From Anaerosolibacter carboniphilus (GTDB lineage Bacteria; Bacillota; Clostridia; Peptostreptococcales; Thermotaleaceae): 64,000 nt of DNA. A model generated the notes under the pieces. That model saw only the letters and a program-made list of their open reading frames with translations. It was not told where the DNA came from and ran no database searches. Shown in pieces: positions 9,214 through 16,862 of this stretch (positions are counted from its first letter, which is position 1; each line of letters opens with the position of its first letter). The position numbers were made by a program, and so were the translations under genes. The DNA is taken from assembly GCF_014205875.1 (NCBI RefSeq), contig NZ_JACHEN010000013.1:1-64000 (forward strand), in the 5' to 3' direction.

Positions 9214-10170
9214 CTATATCTTATTACTCACATAGATATCTATACTTTGCATGCTATCCTCTAACTTCTGGTCTACAATGCTTGCCTCTTTTACATGGTG
9301 AATAAGTTGAGCATTTGTTTTTTGCAATAACTTTTCTACATTTCTAATGTTATTTAAGACATCTTGCACGTACTCTTTTTGTACAGAAATTGTACTAATT
9401 ACGCTTGTGACTTCATCTCCAATGTATTCAATAGCACCTAATGCTTCGTCAATCTTCTCAATCGCTTTTTGAGATATGAATGACCCTTCCATAATAGATT
9501 TTGTATTTTGTCCAGCTTTTTCTAAAACATCCCGTGTTTCTATTTGAATATTATCAATCAAACCAGCAATATTTTTGGTGCTTTCTGAAGTCATTTCAGC
9601 CAACTTTCTGACCTCTTCTGCCACAACGGTAAAACCTTTCCCTTGTTCCCCTGCACGGGCAGATTCGATGGCAGCGTTTAAGGCTAATAGGTTTGTTTTC
9701 CTTGCTATCCCAGTAATGACTCCAACAATTTCATCAATTTCAGCTATTTTTTTACTCAAACTTTCTAAACTTTTATACGTTTCCCGAGTCTCGACTTCTA
9801 ATGACAAAATAATCTTGGAAATATTCTCTATGGACGCCTTTCCCTCTGAGGATTTGTGAATTGTCTCTTCGGTGGTTTTTAATAAATTATTACTTTTTAC
9901 GTTCAATGCATCCATTGACTTATTTGTTTTATTACTCAATTCAGAAACCCTTGATATTTCACTTTCTACCTGTTGGGCTAAATTTGCCAGTACTCCATGT
10001 TCGTCATTTACACGATGATGTTGATTGATTACAGTCTGTATTTGCATATGTACATTCTTTAGAAAATTGATATATTCGTTTTCTAATTTTGATTTTTCCA
10101 GTACATCATCTTCACCTTTTACTTGTTGATCTAGGCTAGCTGAAACGCTCTTTTTAAATAAGTTTAACAT
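9214..10170 (-). CDS. Soluble methyl-accepting chemotaxis-type protein
   Basis: Cytosolic chemoreceptor (318 aa) with no membrane helices. The conserved hairpin tip of the signalling domain is present ([20 protein letters not shown], about 160-180), flanked by long heptad-repeat helices and followed by [17 protein letters not shown]. The first 80 residues form no sensor domain I recognise; they include HHRVNDEH, which could bind a metal, though that is speculative. It probably signals through CheA/CheW such as those at 36-39 kb. The promoter carries an FNR-type box matched to that of the Ric gene, suggesting a redox or NO-linked role. Confidence 0.85.
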   Translation of the reverse strand: MLNLFKKSVSASLDQQVKGEDDVLEKSKLENEYINFLKNVHMQIQTVINQHHRVNDEHGVLANLAQQVESEISRVSELSNKTNKSMDALNVKSNNLLKTTEETIHKSSEGKASIENISKIILSLEVETRETYKSLESLSKKIAEIDEIVGVITGIARKTNLLALNAAIESARAGEQGKGFTVVAEEVRKLAEMTSESTKNIAGLIDNIQIETRDVLEKAGQNTKSIMEGSFISQKAIEKIDEALGAIEYIGDEVTSVISTISVQKEYVQDVLNNIRNVEKLLQKTNAQLIHHVKEASIVDQKLEDSMQSIDIYVSNKI

Positions 10171-10260
10171 TTTATTCCTGCCTTTCTTGCTGGAGATTAC
10201 GTCCTATTTGTCAATTGCTTATAAAATCCATCTCCATCTTTTCATAATTTCTTTAGATTC

Positions 10261-10302
10261 ATTATAGGGCGTAACAAAGATAAAATATGTGATTTAAGTC
10301 AA
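10261..10302 (-). promoter_or_regulatory. FNR/CRP-family activated promoter of the soluble chemoreceptor
   Basis: Plus-strand GTGAT-TTAA-GTCAA (10289-10302) is an FNR-like box. A minus-strand TATAAT (10261-10266) lies with its last base 34.5 bp from the box centre (10295.5), again equivalent to -41.5, with no good -35. The spacing is identical to that before the Ric gene. Confidence 0.55.
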
Positions 10303-10534
10303 GGGCATATAAAGATATTAATATTTCTCAGCAAATTAGTCCCTATAACCGTGCCTACAACCGTATCCTATTCTAGCCTTTCTATCCCCAATTTTCTTCA
10401 GTCCGTCTTTGATGCACTACCAATATTCATAGTTTCTCTTTATGCAAGTAAAGTAGCAGCATAAACATTGGATAGTTGAATTGCATGTAATAAAAAAATA
10501 TTGCATTAGGACTCTCAAAGGTAACAATAGAAAA
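10303..10534. other. Intergenic region without recognised features
   Basis: Between the chemoreceptor promoter and the next terminator I see no ORF with a ribosome site, no strong hairpin and no known RNA motif. Confidence 0.5.
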
Positions 10535-10559
10535 AAACCAGGAACATAGTCCCTGGTTT
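10535..10559 (-). terminator. Rho-independent terminator of secreted protein gene
   Basis: AAACCAGG and CCTGGTTT arms (10535-10542, 10552-10559) with a 9-nt loop; the minus-strand transcript then runs into seven Ts. Confidence 0.75.
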
Positions 10560-10610
10560 AACTTAGCCATATCGTTTAGGTTTTCTGTATTCTTTTTAAA
10601 CGAATACTAA

Positions 10611-12023
10611 CTACTTCGTCTTTAATTCTTTCACGCCTGTAACAGAGCTTTTTTCATCCATTGTAAAAGTATCCATCGCTTCTTGTGTAGCGAAGTATAT
10701 ATTTCCCTTAACTTCACAGTTTACCAAAGAGAAGTCATTGGATTCAACATAAATGTCGCCAACAAAAGTACCATATTGTAGGGTAGACTTTGGACTCTTA
10801 AATGTGATAGATGGTGCTGTTAAAGTAAAGCTGTGAGTTGCCTTTTTCTTATCAGCTGGATCATTATGTGTGTAAAGACCTACCTTGCGTTTAAAATCAT
10901 TTTCTGGTAAATTTTTATCTCTAAATTCACCTTCCACTACAAGGTCCTTGTCGATCGTTAAATCTCTTAGTGTAGCAATAATCCATGTACCGTCTTTGCT
11001 GATTGCCTTTTCAAAAGCAGCCGCATCATCAACGATTGAAGCTGTTGACACAGCATCTACGTCTGCTAATATTTGCTTTCCTGTGATAGCGCTTTTCGGA
11101 TCCATTTTGAACGTATCTTTCGCTTCTTGCGTTGTGAAGTATACATTTCCGTCAACTGTAGCATCCACTAATTGGAAGTTTGGAACTCTAACGTAAAGGT
11201 CACCCTTAAAAGTTCCGCTTTGGATTCTAGCATTTGGGCTGTTAATTGTTAATTTTGGTGCTGTTAACGTAAATCTAGCTGTTACATTCTTATTTTCATC
11301 TTGCGTGTAAAGAGCTATTTTACGCTGGATAGCATCTGTACCATCCGCATTCTTCTTACCATTCTTGAACTCGCCCTCTAAAACAAGATCTTTATCAATG
11401 GTTAAATCATTAAGTGTAGCAATGATCCATTTACCATCTTTGCTGATTCCCTTTTCGAATGCAGCCGCATCACTTACTATAGAAGCAGATGCTACAACAT
11501 CTACTGGTGCTGGTGTAGCAACCGGTGCAGGTGTTGCTACTGGCTCTGGTGTTGCTACTGGCACTGGTGTTGCTACTGGCGCTGGTGTTGCTGCATTTAA
11601 CTTTTCAAAAGTCTTTGCACCAACGATGCCATCAGCAGTCAGGCCGTTTTTGCTTTGATAGCTTTTCACAGCTGCTAATGTTAACTTTCCAAAGATGCCA
11701 TCAACCTTAAGCGCATATCCATTCTCATTAAGCTTTGTTTGAAGAAGTGCAACTTCACTACCCGCAGAACCTACTTGAAGTATACGGGTTACCGTTGTTG
11801 CTACGGTAGTAGTTTTTGCCTTAGGTGTCGTTTGCACCTTAGACGTTGTTGGTGCTGCTGGCTTAGCCGGTGCCTTAGGTGCAGCTGGTGTAGCTGGTGT
11901 AGTTGTTCCTGTAGCTGCTGAAACAACATCTACACCAAGAGGTCCTAACTTTGGACCAGCCACTACTGACAGTGATAATGCTGCTACTAGTGCACAAGTT
12001 ACTGGTTTTAGATTTCTTTTCAA
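10611..12023 (-). CDS. Secreted peptidoglycan-binding protein with two tandem repeat domains
   Basis: Exported protein (470 aa). An N-terminal signal peptide (to about residue 37) is followed by a Thr/Ala/Pro-rich stretch, a PG_binding_1 domain (80-142, LQVGSAGSEVALLQTKL and VDGIFGKLT), a Pro-Val-Ala-Thr linker (146-175) and two homologous domains of about 138 residues (180-318 and 329-467). Both repeats share FEK.ISKDG.WIIATL, DLTIDKDLV.EGEF, a FTLTAP strand and TQEA.DTF.MD..S..TG. The alternating beta pattern suggests a solenoid-like fold, but I do not recognise the family. It probably binds the cell wall, perhaps as an envelope or spore-surface component. Translation starts at TTG 12023, with AAGGAGGG 8 nt upstream. 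Confidence 0.75.
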   Translation of the reverse strand: MKRNLKPVTCALVAALSLSVVAGPKLGPLGVDVVSAATGTTTPATPAAPKAPAKPAAPTTSKVQTTPKAKTTTVATTVTRILQVGSAGSEVALLQTKLNENGYALKVDGIFGKLTLAAVKSYQSKNGLTADGIVGAKTFEKLNAATPAPVATPVPVATPEPVATPAPVATPAPVDVVASASIVSDAAAFEKGISKDGKWIIATLNDLTIDKDLVLEGEFKNGKKNADGTDAIQRKIALYTQDENKNVTARFTLTAPKLTINSPNARIQSGTFKGDLYVRVPNFQLVDATVDGNVYFTTQEAKDTFKMDPKSAITGKQILADVDAVSTASIVDDAAAFEKAISKDGTWIIATLRDLTIDKDLVVEGEFRDKNLPENDFKRKVGLYTHNDPADKKKATHSFTLTAPSITFKSPKSTLQYGTFVGDIYVESNDFSLVNCEVKGNIYFATQEAMDTFTMDEKSSVTGVKELKTK

Positions 12024-12407
12024 AAAAACACCCTCCTTATGTAAGTTACCTGTACTATATTTCTACGAAATAAAAATAATTTTTTTCTAGTCCAATTAAA
12101 TAACAAATTTGATTGTTAATTATCAAACTGTAGAAAATAAAATATTATTATACTTCGTAAGAAATATTAACAGATACATTATATCAATAAAGTGATCCAA
12201 AATACAAGACATAAGGGGATATTTTGTCATATTTTCGCAAAGCATGTCAACGTTAAAATGTACTGGTATATCCTAAGAAAAATCCCCTTTTTTAGATGCT
12301 TTATATTTAAATTTTAATTTATCTGTGTCCACGCTTCGAAAAATAGGATATATGGTATATAATGGTTATTAAGGCCTTTATGTTTTGAATTGAAAGAGGT
12401 GTATGTC
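12024..12407. promoter_or_regulatory. Divergent promoter region
   Basis: For the minus-strand secreted protein: -35 TTGTAT (12202-12207), 18-bp spacer, -10 TATAAT (12178-12183), giving a leader of about 150 nt. For the plus-strand gene: a TATAAT-like -10 at 12358-12363 without a clear -35. Between them AAGGGGAT (12213-12220) can pair with ATCCCCTT (12282-12289), followed by four more Ts; its function is unclear. Confidence 0.4.
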
Positions 12408-13265
12408 ATGCCATCAGCTTCACTCCAATGGGCAAGGTTAATCAATGACAAAAAAGATATCCCTGAAATTTTCACAAGCTGTCTTTCACAAATTTTAGGA
12501 GACGCAATTACGCTTCCATACTTAATTTATGCTCCACAGGACACCTGGAGAGGACAGACTATTCATGATAAATTACTCTTTACACACAATAATAATGCTT
12601 ATATATTAGAAAATTCAAATGGCTCAATTATGGTTTTTTGTCATGCTTTCGAAGACATCATTACTATTGAACACGGAAAGATTCTTTTGTATTCATGGAT
12701 CAGAATTGAATCCATGATAGATGATAAGGTCATTCATTCGATTTTTCAATATAATACCGTGGTAGAATCCTTCTTTAAAGAAATCATGCAGACAATACGT
12801 AATTCCATTGTTAGCAAGAAAATAAAAGCGAATCCAAACGATAAGCATGGCAATTTTTTTAGCATTGAAGATCTGACCTGTAGACTAGAAAACTATACCA
12901 AAAGCTGTCTTCTACCTTATCAAAAAGTAGCCAGTGCAGTATTTCAACCAGCTATTTTCAAAAGATCCTGGCTTATTTCGAAAGATCTTCTGATACCTAA
13001 CCAACTATTAATTCTAACCAGCGAAGAGCTTATTATTTATAAAGAAGAATTTGAAAAAGCAGATATTAGTAAATTTGGTGGTATCTGGTCTTATATTCCA
13101 CTGAATAAAATTAGATCCCTAGAACGAATTGTGGATACTTCAGCTAGCCTAATTGTTCTGTCCATTCAATTCTATGGATCTAAAAAAATAAATCTGTCTT
13201 ATCCACTAACACGGAGCGATGACGTCAGCTCTCTGATCAGCCAAATAAACGCCCACATCAGATAA
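12408..13265 (+). CDS. Conserved hypothetical cytosolic protein
   Basis: Protein of 285 aa without signal peptide or membrane segments; I do not recognise the family with confidence. The C-terminal 100 residues (from about LISKDLLIPNQLLILTSEEL) have the strand pattern of a PH-like domain: LLILTSEELIIYKEE, IPLNKIRSLERI, IVLSIQFYGSKKINLSYP and a final helix. ATG 12408 is used because AAAGAGGTG lies 6 nt upstream; the longer TTG frame starts inside that site. It is monocistronic or cotranscribed with the acetyltransferase 56 bp downstream. Confidence 0.6.
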   Translation: MPSASLQWARLINDKKDIPEIFTSCLSQILGDAITLPYLIYAPQDTWRGQTIHDKLLFTHNNNAYILENSNGSIMVFCHAFEDIITIEHGKILLYSWIRIESMIDDKVIHSIFQYNTVVESFFKEIMQTIRNSIVSKKIKANPNDKHGNFFSIEDLTCRLENYTKSCLLPYQKVASAVFQPAIFKRSWLISKDLLIPNQLLILTSEELIIYKEEFEKADISKFGGIWSYIPLNKIRSLERIVDTSASLIVLSIQFYGSKKINLSYPLTRSDDVSSLISQINAHIR

Positions 13266-13321
13266 TTTGCTGGCAAATTCTCTGAGAAATAATAAGTGTT
13301 GTAAAGAAAGGGGAGATATTT

Positions 13322-13825
13322 ATGAACTATATAACCCGTATAGCCATCACAGATGATATTCCATCTATTCGAGAAATCTACAATCAAGGCATTGAAGATA
13401 GAATTGCCACATTGGAAACTACCTTAAGGAGCGATGAAGATATGTACGCTTGGCTAACGAATCGAAGCGATAGCCACAAGGTACTGGTCATTGAAGATGA
13501 AACCGGTAATGTTGATGGTTGGGCGTCGTTAAATGTTTTTAATTCCAGATGCTGCTATAGCGGTGTTGTAGACATCTCCATCTACATTAGAAGGGAGCTG
13601 AGAGGTAAGGGTTTAGGCAAAACTCTACTAAATGCCCTCATTCAAGCTGCCAAAGAACAAGGTTTCCACAAGGTGGTTCTTAGCACCTTTTTATCTAATA
13701 AAGCAGGTCAGCATTTGTATAGATCCCTTGGTTTTCGAGAGGTAGGTACCTATATCCAGCATGGTATTCTAGACGGTAAATGGGTAGATGTAACGATTAT
13801 GGAGAAGATTCTTTCTGCCCACTAA
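13322..13825 (+). CDS. GNAT N-acetyltransferase, phosphinothricin/arsinothricin (PAT/ArsN)-like
   Basis: GNAT acetyltransferase (167 aa) that should move acetyl from acetyl-CoA to the amino group of an amino-acid analogue such as phosphinothricin, methionine sulfone or arsinothricin. The N-terminal IREIYNQGIEDRIATLET is very typical of the PAT/ArsN1 subfamily. The CoA site is RGKGLGKTLL, and the C-terminal LYRSLGFREVGTYIQHG and DGKWVDVTIME complete the fold. The length matches the family. No arsenic genes are next to it, so natural substrate is uncertain. An AAAGGGGAG site precedes the start. Confidence 0.8.
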   Translation: MNYITRIAITDDIPSIREIYNQGIEDRIATLETTLRSDEDMYAWLTNRSDSHKVLVIEDETGNVDGWASLNVFNSRCCYSGVVDISIYIRRELRGKGLGKTLLNALIQAAKEQGFHKVVLSTFLSNKAGQHLYRSLGFREVGTYIQHGILDGKWVDVTIMEKILSAH

Positions 13826-13849
13826 AAGGTACACTACGTACACTTCGTT

Positions 13850-13880
13850 AAAAAAGGAGAATCTATCGGGGATTCTCCTT
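13850..13880 (-). terminator. Terminator for the minus-strand small gene
   Basis: AAGGAGAATC (13854-13863) pairs with GATTCTCCTT (13871-13880); read on the minus strand it is followed by a T run. It lies just after the 46-codon ORF and may also end the acetyltransferase transcript. Confidence 0.6.
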
Positions 13881-13891
13881 AAACCATTCTA

Positions 13892-14032
13892 CTACTTCTT
13901 ATTCTTATTTTCTGCTTTGTCCTTATTTGTCAATGCTTCATGCTTATTAGGACTTAGTCCAAACTCTGCTAAAAACTCTTTGCTGAACTCAATTTTATGA
14001 GTACTTTTAGGGCTTCTTTTACTAACCTTCAT
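13892..14032 (-). CDS. Small basic hypothetical protein (46 aa)
   Basis: A short ORF with an ATG preceded by GCGAGGTG at good spacing and closed by a terminator at 13854-13880. The product is highly charged (starts MKVSKRSPKSTHK, ends NKDKAENKNKK) with a central IEFSKEFLAEFGLSP segment. I do not recognise it. The ribosome site and own terminator are the case for its being real. Confidence 0.5.
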   Translation of the reverse strand: MKVSKRSPKSTHKIEFSKEFLAEFGLSPNKHEALTNKDKAENKNKK

Positions 14033-14082
14033 ATAATCACCTCGCTATTAGTATGCGATTACATGACAAATGTATACTTAGA

Positions 14083-14466
14083 CTATTGTCTCATATCAAA
14101 ATCTATTTCATGCTTTAAAATCTCTTCAATCTTCTTTTCGATGCCCTCGAGATCAAGACCAGCTTCCTTTTTGATACTCTTTCTTAACATGGGCCCAATT
14201 TGCTGTATATCATCTAATATGTCTTGTAATAGCTCCATAGCAGCGGTGGCCTCCATAACCTCTCTAGGCGTTTCTACAATGTTTGCCAGTATAGAGTGCT
14301 CCGTCCTAGAAGCCACCATAGGGTGTTTCATCTCTTCCACAAATACATGGGTTCTTCTCCCAGGTCCTCTTTCGTCTTCAATAGGTTCCAATGCCACAAT
14401 TTTATCAGATCGAACGAACTTACCATATCCTAATGGCACAATAACATTTTCCTTAACATCCATCAT
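14083..14466 (-). CDS. RemA-like (DUF370-type) N-terminal domain protein
   Basis: Protein of 127 aa. The N-terminal part (VPLGYGKFVRSDKIVALEP, GRRTHVFVEE, ASRTEHSILANIV) resembles RemA/DUF370, a small DNA-binding regulator of matrix genes in Bacillus that forms nucleosome-like rings. The C-terminal 60 residues are a charged helix (AMELLQDILDDIQQ, GLDLEGIEKKIEEIL) not found in classic RemA. A regulatory role is plausible but rests on weak similarity. AAGGAT precedes the start; the second ATG at 14463 is an alternative. Confidence 0.55.
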   Translation of the reverse strand: MMDVKENVIVPLGYGKFVRSDKIVALEPIEDERGPGRRTHVFVEEMKHPMVASRTEHSILANIVETPREVMEATAAMELLQDILDDIQQIGPMLRKSIKKEAGLDLEGIEKKIEEILKHEIDFDMRQ

Positions 14467-14622
14467 TCATCATCCTTTTTTGTAGGTATTCTTCTAAATA
14501 TTGTTTCCTCATTTTCTAGGATGATATTCTAACAGATTTATCCTACTGTTTGCTAATTTCTTCATTCTCTACATAAAAAATATTTTTTCATCGCCAATGA
14601 TTACCAAAGTTTTCTCTCCTTG

Positions 14623-15387
14623 TCATCGTTTCAGCATTTTGTTTCCATAATGACAGCATCCTATGGCACCATTAAACTGTGGATCTTGAAGGGAAATGAT
14701 TTCATCATAATCTTCTTTCAAATAGTACTGAATTGCACTGCTTTGAGCCACCCCACCCGATAAAACTAATTTTCTACCTTTAAATTTAGTAAGTAACGGT
14801 TGAAGTCTCTTATACAGTGAATAGTTCACACCTGCACAAAGCTTTTCGAGCGCTACACCCTCTGCAATTTTTCCTATCAATTCCGATTCAGAGAACACCG
14901 CACAAGTGGAATTCAATTCTACAGGCTCGTCATAACAATTGGACATTCCTTCAAGCGTCACTTCCAATACATTCGCCATATTCTCCAAGTATCTACCACA
15001 GGAGGCAGCACACTTTTCGTTGAGCTCCAAATCTGTAATAATTCCTTTTTCTACCTTTACGACCTTCACATCCTGCCCTCCTATATCCAGTAAAATAAAC
15101 TCCTTTAATCCGCTTTGATAGAGGGCCCCATAAGCATGGGCTTTGATCTCATTGATAGATTGAAATAGCTTAAGATCGGTATTGTTTCTTCCATATCCTG
15201 TAGAAATACCTCGATCAATATCTCCAACACCCAACTTTTTCAAATCCACAGCCAGTTTTCCATCAAAATTACAGTAATCTCTATAGAAGGACATGGTACT
15301 GATTTTGAATTGATCTACGATCATACCGCTTTCCATTAACACTACTTTTACCTGCCTACTACCAAGGTCAATACCAAGTATTCTCAC
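14623..15387 (-). CDS. 2-hydroxyacyl-CoA dehydratase activase-type ATPase (BadF/HgdC family)
   Basis: ASKHA-fold ATPase (254 aa) of the archerase family, which uses ATP to inject a low-potential electron into a partner iron-sulfur enzyme. The phosphate-binding strand ILGIDLGSRQ, second ATP motif ILLDIGGQD, and the two Cys positions that ligate the dimer-bridging [4Fe-4S] cluster (NEKCAASCGRYLE and NSTCAVFSESEL) are all visible. The start is GTG 15387, with AAAGGAGT 6 nt upstream; it lies 4 bp after the stop of the partner gene. This makes a two-gene unit with the HgdB-like protein. Confidence 0.88.
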   Translation of the reverse strand: MRILGIDLGSRQVKVVLMESGMIVDQFKISTMSFYRDYCNFDGKLAVDLKKLGVGDIDRGISTGYGRNNTDLKLFQSINEIKAHAYGALYQSGLKEFILLDIGGQDVKVVKVEKGIITDLELNEKCAASCGRYLENMANVLEVTLEGMSNCYDEPVELNSTCAVFSESELIGKIAEGVALEKLCAGVNYSLYKRLQPLLTKFKGRKLVLSGGVAQSSAIQYYLKEDYDEIISLQDPQFNGAIGCCHYGNKMLKR

Positions 15388-15391
15388 TTTT

Positions 15392-16384
15392 TTACTCCTT
15401 TCGATCCGACAGCATATCAATAAAAGCTTCTATCCTAAGCTTTGTTCGGGCATCCAAAGCATTTAACTTATCACCTTCGATGTTTAGTATAGGAATATCC
15501 AATTCCTTTTTTAGGATAATATCTTCAATAGCCCTATAGCAAAATGCTTGGGTATAATGAATAACCCCATCTATTCTTCGTTCCTTGATCTGCTGCTTTA
15601 ATTCCTTTAATCGGAAATGAATGTCATAGGGATAGGTATAATCATGATACTGTTCATATACATTTGAGGCATTGCTTGCCCTAGGAAAAGCAAACTCACG
15701 CTGTACCTCATTATATACAAAGTGAGCATCATAGTTTTCTACCAACTCGTAAATGTCACAGGTCATAGGAGGCACACCAATAAACGCCAATCTTATTTTT
15801 TTATTGTAGGATGCTCTTTGTCGTATTTCTTTTATCTTGTCTTCCATTTCTGATTGAAATGAATAAATATCCCCATTAAAATCGCTTAAACTTACCTGAT
15901 ATAGATGATTTTCAAAGCCACTTCCCTTATTTTCAAGGTATGTCATCACGTCTATTTGCTTCGCCAATTCCCTAAGTTCATTTAACTGCAGCCTTACTTT
16001 TTCAACCTCAGACAGATCTACCCCGAAAATTTTCATAAAATTGGCGATAGCCGCCTTCACGTCATCTAGCATATGACTGTGGGGGTAGGCAAAAGGATAT
16101 ACCCGAATACCTTTTAATTTCAGCACTTCAATCAGTGCTTTCGTATTGGAACAGTCTCCTTCCATCACGCCAACGACTTCCTTTATTTCATGTTGAAGAC
16201 AAGCACCGTAGATTCCCTTGATCCAGGCACAGGAGCTTTTTGGAAATCCATCCCTTTCCGCCAAATCAATGTATCGATTATAGTCCACCGATGTAATAAA
16301 CAAATTGTTTAAATCGATCACCTTGTAACCAGCTGCTAGCAATACTTCTATAGGAACCATTGTGGTAATCCCTATTCTTCTCAT
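15392..16384 (-). CDS. HgdB-like / 2-hydroxyacyl-CoA dehydratase D-component family protein
   Basis: Iron-sulfur protein (330 aa) of the 2-hydroxyacyl-CoA dehydratase/double-cubane family. It opens with RIGITTMVPIEVLLAAGY, typical of stand-alone members, and has candidate cluster Cys residues in SSCAWIKGIYGAC, EGDCSNT, MTCDIYEL and AFCYRAIE. It probably receives electrons from the ATPase encoded next. No second dehydratase subunit, CoA transferase or acyl-CoA dehydrogenase is nearby, so classical amino-acid fermentation is unlikely. Alternatives are a double-cubane-type reductase or a specialised dehydroxylase. The promoter region contains a preQ1-I riboswitch. AGAGGTGA supports the start. 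Confidence 0.78.
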   Translation of the reverse strand: MRRIGITTMVPIEVLLAAGYKVIDLNNLFITSVDYNRYIDLAERDGFPKSSCAWIKGIYGACLQHEIKEVVGVMEGDCSNTKALIEVLKLKGIRVYPFAYPHSHMLDDVKAAIANFMKIFGVDLSEVEKVRLQLNELRELAKQIDVMTYLENKGSGFENHLYQVSLSDFNGDIYSFQSEMEDKIKEIRQRASYNKKIRLAFIGVPPMTCDIYELVENYDAHFVYNEVQREFAFPRASNASNVYEQYHDYTYPYDIHFRLKELKQQIKERRIDGVIHYTQAFCYRAIEDIILKKELDIPILNIEGDKLNALDARTKLRIEAFIDMLSDRKE

Positions 16385-16404
16385 GATTCACCTCTACTCT
16401 TTGT

Positions 16405-16545
16405 TTTAGACAATAAAAAGGCACACTTCGTGTGCTTCGCTAGGGGAACCTAGTTCCCCTTCGACGGCTGCAAGTCAGCCTGAGCACCCCTCTTACTACG
16501 GCAGGGGATTTCATCCCCTACATCCCCTCTTTTTTATTGTCTAAA
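16405..16545. repeat. Dispersed hairpin-rich repeat, copy A
   Basis: A 141-bp unit bounded by perfect 15-bp inverted repeats (TTTAGACAATAAAAA at 16405-16419 and complement at 16531-16545). Inside are hairpins GGCACAC/GTGTGC, GGGGAAC/GTTCCCC, a GGCTG/CAGCC stem and AGGGGAT/ATCCCCT. Related copies occur at 26.06, 51.07 and 53.72/55.15 kb. Confidence 0.75.
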
Positions 16546-16565
16546 TATGCATATATTTAGACAAT

Positions 16566-16586
16566 AAAAAAAGGACATATCTGTCC
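16566..16586 (-). terminator. Expression-platform terminator of preQ1 riboswitch
   Basis: On the minus strand GGACA-GATA-TGTCC is followed by seven Ts. Its GACAG strand is identical to the 5' P1 strand of the aptamer, so the aptamer's CUGUC could alternatively pair with it, giving an antiterminator. Confidence 0.7.
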
Positions 16587-16623
16587 CAAAATAAGAAAAT
16601 ACTACAAACTGAGTAGTATTCGC

Positions 16624-16662
16624 CCTAGTTTTGTTTATAGACAGGATGGTTTCGAACTGTCT
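16624..16662 (-). ncRNA. preQ1-I riboswitch aptamer
   Basis: Minus-strand RNA: P1 stem AGACAG/CUGUCU enclosing loop UUCGAAACCAUC, then the A-rich tail UAUAAACAAAACUAGG. The short hairpin, Cys/Cys-rich loop end and A-rich tail ending in a G-rich segment for the pseudoknot fit the preQ1 class I consensus (compare the Bacillus tail UAUAAAAAACUAAGG). A terminator lies 40 nt downstream and a good promoter about 20 nt upstream. It controls the HgdB-like/activase pair or the repeat-disrupted leader before it. Confidence 0.8.
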
Positions 16663-16685
16663 TCTTTATTTTTACTGACTCATTA

Positions 16686-16713
16686 TAGCACGCTCCAGAT
16701 ATAGATGCAACCC
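16686..16713 (-). promoter_or_regulatory. Promoter of preQ1 riboswitch transcript
   Basis: On the minus strand: -35 TTGCAT, 17-bp spacer, -10 TATAAT, close to the sigma-A consensus, placing the start just before the riboswitch aptamer. Coordinates are accurate to within a few bases. Confidence 0.75.
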
Positions 16714-16737
16714 TTGGAAATATTAAACATAAAAATC

Positions 16738-16815
16738 GCAAATTACTCCGCAAATGCTCATGGTGCAATGGAGATTTCTTCGAGTAAGACTCTCAAAATC
16801 TCCATTACTTAAATT
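16738..16815 (-). ncRNA. Unrecognised structured element, single copy
   Basis: Minus strand: stem AATGGAGATTT/AAATCTCCATT (hairpin 16767-16806) around the loop TGAGAGTCTTACTCGAAG, followed by CATGAGCATTTGCGG. It is homologous to the three tandem units at 23.4-23.9 kb but the stem differs by compensatory changes. It lies about 48 nt past the stop of the ANTAR gene. Confidence 0.55.
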
Positions 16816-16862
16816 AACCGAAGGTTTAGATTCTCTGCAATATAAGATATCTTTAAATAAGT

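Noticed and set aside
12213..12293. c-di-GMP (GEMM) riboswitch suggested by CGCAAAGC
   Set aside because: The motif is isolated; the GGCAAACC block and the second stem are absent, so I leave it as an unassigned hairpin.
16566..16680. ANTAR target (paired hairpins with hexaloops) in the leader near the ANTAR gene
   Set aside because: The two hairpins do not have AxxGxx hexaloops; the tail and loop fit preQ1-I instead.
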